The position numbers and the translations under genes are program-made. The notes under the pieces are model-generated. The model was given only the letters and a program-made list of their open reading frames with translations. It had not been told where the DNA came from and searched no databases. A stretch of 64,000 bases of DNA, from NCBI GenBank assembly GCA_029851415.1, contig CM056744.1:69992172-70056171 (forward strand), written 5' to 3'. The first letter of the stretch is position 1, and the number at the start of each line of letters is the position of its first letter. This stretch comes from Eretmocerus hayati. Its lineage: Eukaryota; Arthropoda; Insecta; Hymenoptera; Aphelinidae. Below, piece by piece: positions 56,509-64,000 of the stretch.

Positions 56509-58284
56509 TCATGAAGTTTCGTGTCTATTCTTGGAATAATCTAGGATTGTGTCATTTGATTGAAACAATTTTTTCTTGTTGCGCCACTTTCGCGTTCTGA
56601 ATCTGCCTGATTTTCTCACTATTTCTAAATCCTCTGGCGACAAGTGCTCTCTTGTGGCCTTAATTGTCTTCTTTTTAGATTTTGAAATTTTTTTTCCTGT
56701 AACAAAGAATAATATTTTGACATGAATTTCCTACATTTATTATTGTGTTTACGATTTAACAAAATCGAACTTTTTCATACTTACGATTGATCTCAGGAAT
56801 ATCTTCTTGATTCGAATCAGTACTTTCATCATGATTGTCTTCGGGTAACTCTTCCTCCACAGAATCTTCAGCTTGTCTAAAATTTAGACTACTACCTGAT
56901 GAACCATATTTCGAAGAGAACCCATGAGGACTTGGTTGTTGTATCAAGGTATTGGGCAACTCATTCCCGCCTTGACTTGCTGATTCGAGTATTAGAATAT
57001 CGCTATATGTTGTTTGCTCAAGAATTTGGATATATCTTGGTGACCTGTAAAGAAAAAATCGTGGAGTGATCTTCTAATTCACTCTAAGTTTGGAATAATA
57101 TGATTTGAAGATATTATGCAGATGCAGCTATTTTTTGCAGCTACTAACTCACGGTGCGTGGCCTCTAAACCATTGATTGAAGACGAATCTTGATTCGACC
57201 CTCGTGACGAGATAGTTCGACTGAAGCTTGTGTCATTACCGGGTACTACCTGATATATAATCCGGCTTCCATCGCAAGTGCTTGTCAAGCGGTGAGAGTT
57301 TTGCTTCGAGCCTATAAGACCTTGATTATGGTTGATGATTCCAGCTAACACATTACTGATCATTTTCATGTATCAGAATATTTGTCTCAAGTTGAAAGAC
57401 AAAACTGCAGCGTTCAAACTCATGAAATTTTTCATGGTTTCGTTCCAATGAGGCAGTGACATATCATTTTCATAGTAAAAGCCCGTTTACGTCACTAGTG
57501 TCCAAAAATCGCAATTCGAACATGATTTTTAAGCATTCGTAACATGAAATATATTTGGTTTATTCTTCTCTCTCAGTTCATGGGGAAAACGATTATGATA
57601 TCTATAATCATATTTCTAGGAAGCAATCGTAATGCTGATTGGGAAGAAGCTCGGTTAACCATTTTCAAAGCAGAAAATTTTTAGAATCCTGTAAAGAAAC
57701 GTGCGATCATGCTTTTTTGGTGTATCAACTTACTATGCATGGCTACCCAATCATTGTCTGAAGACGGCACTTGATTCGACTTCTGATTACTCTGGGGCTG
57801 GTTTTTTTTGTTGTAGATAGTGTCACTGCTGTAAACTACTGAGTTACCAATCTGGCTTTCTTTGCAAGCGCTTCTCATTCGTTGAGCTTCGTGTTGTGAA
57901 CCTGTTAGCCGTAAACCATAGATGATGATATTAGCTAACTGATGATTTAATACGCAGATTTCAGTGTGATGCGGGTTATAAGTAATATCAAATGATGTCA
58001 ATGATTATCAAAGTATAATTGGTTGTGTGAACAATAATGATATACCAAATCTATCCATTGTTGTATTTCTAAATTTTCAAATTGATTTGCTCTCAATGGA
58101 AGATTATTATACCTTGGGCAGTTTTGTCACACTCGAAAATCATCAGTCGTATATTCAATAATTTTTGAGCTTGTTCCCGATTTGACGTCATTTTTCTGCT
58201 GACATCGTCCGAAATTGTTCGTAAGTCCTCGTATTCTTTGTCAAGATATTTCATTCTATCGTCTACCCACTTGGTATCATACAT
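56509..58284 (-). CDS. Unrecognised multi-exon gene with duplicated exons (left unit)
   Basis: Proposed exons: E1 58284-58113 (MYDTKWVDDRMKYLDK..., coiled-coil-like), E2 57934-57734, E3 57344-57153, E4 57044-56785 (acidic, VEEELPEDNHDESTDSN) and E5 56696-56509 (basic, KKISKSKKKTIKATREH, ending NRHETS). Donors are GTATAA, GTAAGT, GTGAGT and GTAAGT; acceptors are TTAG, TTAG, ACAG and ACAG. E1-E2-E3 join in phase 1. E2 and E3 are 201 and 192 nt, so both are symmetrical, and they look like tandem copies of each other. The E4-E5 join is in phase. The E3-E4 join is off by one base, so there is a missed feature or a frameshift. No family is recognised; the acidic then basic tail suggests a nuclear or nucleic-acid-binding protein, as a guess. 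Confidence 0.5.
57153..57344 (-). repeat. Duplicated exon, copy 2 (E3)
   Basis: 192 nt between TTAG|CT and C|GTGAGT. Aligned with E2, the translation keeps the pattern GII....GLIGSK...RLTSTC...V...DTSF......SNQ.SSS.NG.EATH. The copies are strongly diverged, so the duplication is old. Confidence 0.6.
57734..57934 (-). repeat. Duplicated exon, copy 1 (E2)
   Basis: 201 nt between TTAG|CT and A|GTAAGT. The translation reads NIIIYGLRLTGSQHEAQRMR...SACKES...VVYSSDTIYN...NQKSNQVPSSDNDWVAMH, matching E3 in order. The phase 1-1 ends allow duplication without a frameshift. Confidence 0.6.
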
Positions 58285-59099
58285 ACTTGGGCTCTACAGA
58301 TTGTCTGTAAGAAGGAACAAAGTGATCCTCGTGTTATAATTTTCAGCAAACAATGGTTTCATCGAACAATTGATGTACTTTGCGTTTTACAGAAAATATT
58401 CCAATCACTGATGCAATCGAACCAAAAATGCGCACTAAATTGATGACAGCTCATCAATTTCGAAATCGCCGATTGTGACAGAAGGAGAACATCGTCAACT
58501 CGAGGTGGGCACCGTACTGTCCGCGCCACCAATCAATTGGGTAATGCGTAAAGTGGCCAAAAATTGAATTGCCGCGAGTCCGATTTCCATTTCAAATACA
58601 TAGTCTGCTACGGCACATTTGCCAACTCAGATTTCATCCACTGTCTTTAGCGTCGAAATGCGACATTCTTATGAAAAACTACCAAGAGAACTTGTACCAG
58701 TCTTTTCTCATTGCCACTTGTAAGAATTTGTACTGCGCTAGATATTGTTAGGATAGAATGAATTACTCGTCACGTCACATGGGGTTTATGAGGTTATTTC
58801 CGATTCAAACATTTGCGCTTTTTATGAAAGTCTGATCACGATCATGAGTTGATTTGATTGGATTGTCTATCACATTTTCTCATTAATCGGAAGAATATGA
58901 TATAGATACTTGCCAGCTTGTCACAGTTGGAGACCAATGTTGATACAGGAGCAAAAAGATCACTGGTTGTACCCTTGCTCATATGAACTGCTTGTTTGAT
59001 TTCTAACATGTGATGTAAAGTGTGATATTAGGGGTTATGGGATGATATTCTATTATTGAGAAATGAATGCTATCTGAGCGAGTGTGCATATAACTCTAT
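58285..59099. promoter_or_regulatory. Central spacer between the two outward-facing units
   Basis: About 800 bp with no convincing coding sequence, between the left unit (minus strand) and the repeats of the right unit (plus strand). If both are transcribed, this is where a shared or divergent promoter would lie. No TATA box or other element can be assigned with confidence. Confidence 0.3.
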
Positions 59100-60362
59100 T
59101 GGATCGGATAAACCAAGAATGATTATTCGAGACTGGGTATACAAATGGAGTGTCGGAGCTTTTTCTCGGTTTGAGACTGCTCTTACAATATCTCTGTTGA
59201 TTGTGAGATAATATTATAAGCATTGAAACGTGCTACAATGACTGTTAAACCATGACCAAGTTTTTACATAGACGATAAAATCACACTCAATCCGGCCCAT
59301 GCCATATTGATGCTCGAGTCTGGGTATACAAACGGCGCGTTTGAGCCCTTTCAACGGCTCGTGACCAAGCTTTTAAAACCTGAGTCGATTGTTAGATCAC
59401 TATACGAGTTTGAAGGCAATTATTAACGACATTTCGATCAGGATCTCGTTTATTTTGATTGTTCGAATAACTTTATTTTAAAACATAAGCCGGAATCAAT
59501 GCTCAAAATTGGGTGTACAAACGGCGCGTTTGAGCTTATTTGTTGGCTCGAGACTGCTCTTACAATAGCTTTGTCGATTGTGAGATCGTACCATATGCAT
59601 AGAAACGTGCTACAATGACAGATGAAGCAAGACTAAGTTCTTACATAGACGATAGAATCACCCTTGAGCCGAACAAAGCCATATCGATGCTCGAGTCTGG
59701 GTATACTAACCGCGCGTTTGAACTCATTCGTCGGCCTGAGACTGCTCTCATAATACCTGAGTCAAATGTCGGATCATCCAAAGAGCTCAGAGATGATCAC
59801 GAACGATATTTTGACCAGGATCTCGTTTTTTCTTGGTCTGAATACCTTCATTTTGAGAAATGAGCCAAAATCGCTGCTCGAGTTTGGGTATGCAAACGGC
59901 GCGTTTCGGCTTTTTCTCGGTCCGCGACTGCTCTCATAATATCAGTGGCGATTGTGAGATCATACCATGAGCACAGAAACGTCCTCTGGTGACAGTCCAA
60001 TCTTGATCAGATTTCTCCGAAGCCATATCGATGCTCGAGTCTGGGTATACAAACGACACGTTTGAGCCCTTTCAACGGCTCGTGACCAAGCTTATAAAAC
60101 CTTAGTCAATTGTTAGATCACAATATGAGCTCATTACTAACGATATTTCAACCAGAATCCTTTTATTTTTATGGTCTAAATAACTGTATTTTAACAAATA
60201 TGCCGAAATCAATGTTCAACATTTGGTGTACAAATCTTACATTCTACCTTGGCGCGTTTGAGCTCATTCGTCGGCTCGAGACTGCTCTTACAATAGCTTT
60301 GTCGATCGTGAGATCATACTATAAGCATAGAAACGTGCTACAATGACAGATGAAGCAAGACC
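59100..60362 (+). repeat. Degenerate tandem repeat, about 375 bp bipartite unit
   Basis: Three long units begin near 59250, 59625 and 60003, plus a partial one before. Each contains two versions of a block around CTCGAGTCTGGGTATACAAA followed by GGCGCGTTTGAGC (near 59312, 59500, 59692, 59876, 60033, 60212). Translated, the block gives MLESGYTN.AFELI.RLETALTI..SIVRS, but stops interrupt most units. One unit (59615-59863) is open for 82 codons. It may be old coding repeats or non-coding DNA. Confidence 0.7.
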
Positions 60363-60365
60363 GCA

Positions 60366-60985
60366 ATGACACTCGCCAAGGACAGGTATGAGATCACATC
60401 GACAATCGCGGAAGACCGGTATGGGATCAGATCGACACTCGTCGAGAACTGGTTTGGGACCAGAGCGACATTCACAGCGGAACAGTACGGGACCAGATCG
60501 ATACTTGCCGACAACCGGTACGAGACCGAATCGACACTCGCCGAAGACCGGTACAGAGCCGAATCAACACTCGCGGAGGACTGGTACGGGATCAGATCGG
60601 CATTCATCGAGGATCAATACGGGATCAGATCGACACTAGCAGAGAACCGATACGACACCGAATTGACACTCGCCAAGGACAGGTATAGGACCACATCAAT
60701 ACTAATGGAGGACCGGTACGGGATCAGATCGACACTCGCCGGGAATCGGTTTAGGACCGGATCAACACTCGCTGAGAACTGATTTGGAACCAGATCGACA
60801 TTCACAGAGGACCAGTACGAGACCAGATCAACACTCACCGAGGACAGGTACGAGACCGAATCGACACTCGCCAAGGTCCGGTACAGGGCCAAATCAACAC
60901 TCGCGGAGGACTGGTACGGGATCAGATCGACATTCATCGAGGACCAGTGCGGGACCATATCGACACTCGCCGAGAACCGGTACGG
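60366..60985 (+). repeat. 33 bp minisatellite (11 codons), about 19 units
   Basis: Each unit reads approximately TCGACACTCGCCGAGGACCG followed by GTACGGGATCAGA. Units differ by many substitutions but no frame-changing indel, so the register of the 11-residue repeat is kept throughout. The opposite strand is also largely open (SSASVDLVPYR), which is a by-product of the 33 bp period. Confidence 0.93.
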
Positions 60986-61170
60986 TCAAGAAGATATTCC
61001 TGAGATCAATCGTAAGTATGAAAAAGTTCGATTTTGTTGAATCGTAAACACAATAATAAATGTAGGGAATTCATGTCAAAATATTATTCTTTGTTACAGG
61101 AAAAAAAATTTCAAAATCTAAAAAGAAGACAATTAAGGCGACCCGAGAGCACTTGTCACCAGAGGATTGA
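60366..61170 (+). pseudogene. Gene-like unit with about 19 11-residue repeats (right unit)
   Basis: Exon 1 (60366-61011) starts at ATG with a TGA shortly upstream in frame. It encodes about 19 tandem copies of an 11-residue repeat with consensus STLAEDRYGIR (33 bp DNA unit), then QEDIPEIN. An 88 bp intron (61012 GTAAGT to TTACAG at 61099) leads to exon 2 (61100-61170), encoding RKKISKSKKKTIKATREH then LSPED and a stop. A TGA at 60780-60782 falls where the other repeats have TGG, and the final TGA at 61168 replaces a TTA (Leu) present in the left-arm copy, so this copy is probably damaged. No family is recognised. The shared tail ties it to the left unit. Confidence 0.55.
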
Positions 61171-64000
61171 GAAATAGTGAGAAAATCAGGCAGATTCAGA
61201 ACGCGAAAGTGGCGCAACAAGAAAAAATTGTTTCAATCAAATGACACAATCCTACATTATTCCAAGAATAGACACGAAACTTCATGAGCTGATTTCCTAT
61301 GAATCCTAATCGACCTCAATCGGATATGCTTCGATATTCCCACATTGGAATGGAGGAAAAGATACGAAAACGCCCTCTGATTGCATGCATATTGCACAGG
61401 CAGAAACATGCTAATCCATAGGAAATTTCCCGTAGAGTCAACTGAAGAAACCCATATTTCGTATCCAGCATGGCTTCAACAATGCAACTGGAAGTGCACT
61501 CTGCTACTGTTTCTAGCGCAATCTCGTTTGTACACCAAAAGCGATGCTAATAAATATGGAAAAATAAATCCCTCAAGACTGATCATGAGGGAAATTTCAT
61601 ATAGAGATGCATGTTTCTTTCTCTACTTTCTTAAAACAGCGATTACTCGTACGTCCTTGGATCTACGGCAAATTCACGAAGAGCATTCGAAAGATGAGAA
61701 AGAAAGCTATCAATTCATGTCCATTGAAAAACATTTTGACGCAAATTTCATGATTTCTATTAGCTTCGCAAAGTGAAAAAATTTCCATTTCAATGAACCA
61801 TCGATGGCTGATCGGGAAATTATGATAGAGCAAAAGTCATTGCGGGATCTTGTAGCTCTCCTCAAGACCTTTGAAATAGTTTCTTTATACATTACTCTAC
61901 GGCTTTCCACTCGAATTACGAATGATCTGGCAGAGAGAAGTTGGTGCGGGTCGAGGGTATTGGCGATGTAGAGGTATGGGCTTTTTCTTCTTCAAGCTAT
62001 CTGAGGTCGTTTCGAATGCGCTCTAAAACATACCTGATTCATATTTTATGGATTGTATGAAATTTTACGTCAAAATCATGGAGTACCGTCAAATTGGGTA
62101 ACTTTGGTACAGTGGGTGCAACTTTGGTACACCCCTAAAAAATGACTTTTAAAGCTGCATTGGACAAGGTAAATGTTTCTATCACTCTGAAACCTATCCT
62201 CCCTTCTTGGGCCACACATAAACAATATGTTAAGCCACCGTAGATCCCGTGTGAATGATTGCAGTCGTTTATTGAAGCTTTTTCCAAAAAGAGAGATTTA
62301 GCCCCGATACTCGGGTGGTCCAGTTAGTGTACCTAGCAAAAAATGTTCCAGAACGAACTACGGGTGTATAATGCTACATTTCCATCACATATATCACTAT
62401 ATTGAAGAAACCACTGTTGCAGTAGAGTATTTACAGAATTTGGAATTTTAATGAATGAAATACAGGGAAAGAATAGTCCAGGGAAAAATAGTCCTCCCCC
62501 CTCACGCTCTTACAACAAATTCTCCCTTTAGATCACTCAGTTGAAGTGGCTCATTAGAAATGACTCATAGAGAAAACTTAAGAAAATTCCAACGATTGAC
62601 ATTTAATTCAGTTTTCCTCTTTACATTTTAGGCAGTAAAATATTGGCTTCCAATTAGATTTTCCAAGTGACTCATTTCTAATGAGTCATTCCAGATGAGT
62701 CATTTCTATTGCATCACTCTCACATAGGGTCATTTCTTGTATCCCAGATCCCCAAGTCATATCAAATCAGTCATTCATTTCAGGTAGGGTTCATGAATAA
62801 CCATAAGCATTGAATTGAGTACATGTTCTCGCTGAAAGCTGCAGCACCTCTTGTTGAAATATTAAAAGTGGAAAGATACTATGACCTTACAATCTTGTCA
62901 CAGTGTCACAAGTTTACAATTATGAAAGTTATGGAATGTGATTTGAATAAAGGAGTGTACCTTCGGGTCATGGATAAATTTAAAAAGAGGTGCTGAGTAT
63001 ACAAAAGTTGAATGAACATGTAAAACACTGAGGAGCTCCTTACACTCTTGTGAATGAATGTAATCTAATCCAATAAACTTGAGTCAGTGCTCTTCGCACC
63101 AGCAATTCAAAGTCCGGAGTAGAATAACAGACACAGCTGACACGCGTAAACTCTGTGCTGAATGAAAAATCAAATGACACATTATGTATCATGGATTTGC
63201 AGAAACCACTTGGTTCACACATTATCACTTGGATAGGAGAGCAAACCCATCACTTTGAGGAAACAAATGTTAACATGTCAAAGTATGACCAACTGCTCCC
63301 ACAGCTGCCACAAGAATGAAGAGATCCATCTTTACGATATCAACTCTAGCACTAATGGGCAGTTTTATTCATGTCCAATGGAATGAAACTTGAGTCATCA
63401 GATGGGAGGATATCTTCATTTCTTTGCCAATGACAAGAGAAGTTATCTATCTCCATTATTTTCCATTCTCTCAAGTTGATGGTCTGCTCTCCCATCAAAG
63501 ATGTTGGATCATGACTCGCTCGTACCCAAAAGTTCAGGTCTCAGACTCAATATCAGACACACATGTGAAAACACAAGGTACTAATGAATGAGAACAGCCA
63601 CCATGTATAATAGGGCTCAACTGAAAAACCAATTAGGAAACATTCAACGTCAATCTTTTATTCGAATGGAACTGGTCCATTCTGTGATTGATTCATAGCA
63701 TCTTCAAGTTGTGAATTAATGCAAAACGATAATCAATGTTTTAAGACACACTACCAAGCAAGGTAACAAATTGAGGAATCCAAACAATAAAAAGTGGAAA
63801 GTTGTTTTTCACACGATGTAGGGTTCATTACTCGCATCACAAAATTGCCTACCCTGAATATTTCCAGAGTAAAATAATGAAAATGTATCCCTTGCTGGAA
63901 ATTGAAGCACTTACACCACTGATGGCAAGAGGACACACAAATCTTACATTCTACCATCAGCTGAGCACTGACCACAATTCCATCTGGGATCCAGATGTAC
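60986..64000. repeat. Giant inverted repeat, right arm (3,015 bp within window)
   Basis: Reverse complement of 53806-56811. The arm starts inside the exon at CAAGAAGATATTCCTGAGAT and continues to the last base of the window, so its true length is unknown. It contains the 88 bp intron, the 131-codon ORF (61381-61776), the TGASTCA cluster and the 'gtaccaaagttgcaccc' type sequence near 62107-62135. Confidence 0.95.
61381..61776 (+). CDS. Hypothetical 131-aa protein, right-arm copy
   Basis: An intact frame of exactly the same length as 56019-56414. Replacements include S17P, K33Q, A40T, F48S, R61K and N76D. Both copies keep start, stop and frame. No family is recognised, and the excess of amino-acid changes suggests weak or no constraint. 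Confidence 0.35.
   Translation: MHAYCTGRNMLIHRKFPVESTEETHISYPAWLQQCNWKCTLLLFLAQSRLYTKSDANKYGKINPSRLIMREISYRDACFFLYFLKTAITRTSLDLRQIHEEHSKDEKESYQFMSIEKHFDANFMISISFAK

Larger units (their letters stand above)
53806..56811. repeat. Giant inverted repeat, left arm (about 3.0 kb)
   Basis: The whole segment is the reverse complement of 60986-64000 at roughly 95-97%. It includes the paired ORFs 53791-54054/63751-63975 and 56019-56414/61381-61776. The inner boundary is sharp: both arms start at CAAGAAGATATTCCTGAGAT (on the minus strand here). The outer boundary cannot be fixed because the right arm runs off the window. Differences are scattered substitutions and small indels, so this is not a simple assembly duplicate. 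Confidence 0.95.

Noticed and set aside
60338..60958. Minus-strand ORFs made of SSASVDLVPYR repeats
   Set aside because: The opposite strand of the 33 bp minisatellite is open because the period is a multiple of three. The plus strand has the splice donor and continuity with the shared exon.
53806..64000. The inverted repeat as a pure assembly artefact
   Set aside because: The arms differ by many scattered substitutions, including about 12 amino-acid changes in the paired 131-codon ORFs and a TTA/TGA difference, which a duplicated read would not show. Long reads should still confirm it.

Overview
This window looks like non-coding, transposon-rich eukaryotic DNA, most likely from an arthropod and probably an insect. 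The evidence is low GC, microsatellites, candidate spliceosomal introns (GTAAGT...TTACAG), three kinds of non-LTR retrotransposon including R1-clade remnants (a mostly arthropod group), Tc1/mariner-type and many foldback DNA elements, and a large satellite. I found no rRNA, no confident host housekeeping gene, no bacterial operon and no CRISPR. The density of satellite and dead elements suggests heterochromatin, which is an inference.

Layout. 1-12.1 kb: AT-rich DNA with three diverged copies of an unnamed ~0.8 kb repeat (family A, two of them facing each other), several foldback elements and a 923 bp Tc1/mariner-type MITE with TA duplications. 12.4-15.6 kb: an old ~320 bp tandem repeat (family B) broken by a 409 bp MITE and by a 1,713 bp insertion that carries a 7 bp target duplication, GTAAAGC-rich ends and three GC hairpins. 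17.2-25.9 kb: a 240 bp satellite in two blocks with a higher-order pattern, split by 2.5 kb that contains a 1.2 kb foldback element. 26-32.6 kb: mostly non-coding, with palindromes, a 330 bp direct-repeat pair and a GTGGWCAAA motif field. 32.6-34.8 kb: a Jockey-like gag remnant on the minus strand, then a tRNA-like sequence. 35-41.2 kb: a ~72 bp and a 79 bp minisatellite and a 400 bp near-perfect palindrome. 41.4-48 kb: two minus-strand CR1-like retrotransposons, one ORF1-only and one almost complete (ORF1, endonuclease, reverse transcriptase) with a single premature stop. 48.2-49.3 kb: an R1-clade 3' fragment lying between two GA microsatellites. 49.3-51.7 kb: foldback elements and another R1-like fragment.

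53.8-64.0 kb is the most unusual part: a very large inverted repeat with arms of at least 3.0 kb around a 4.2 kb centre, with the right arm running off the window. Two unrecognised gene-like units point outward from the centre. The left one (minus strand) has in-phase, tandemly duplicated exons. The right one (plus strand) has about 19 copies of an 11-residue repeat. Each arm begins inside a coding exon, so both units share the same final exons and the same 88 bp intron. The right copy has two nonsense changes and the left copy has one exon junction I could not put in phase, so both may be decaying.

All identities come from reading the sequence by eye. Divergence figures are approximate and no database search was possible.
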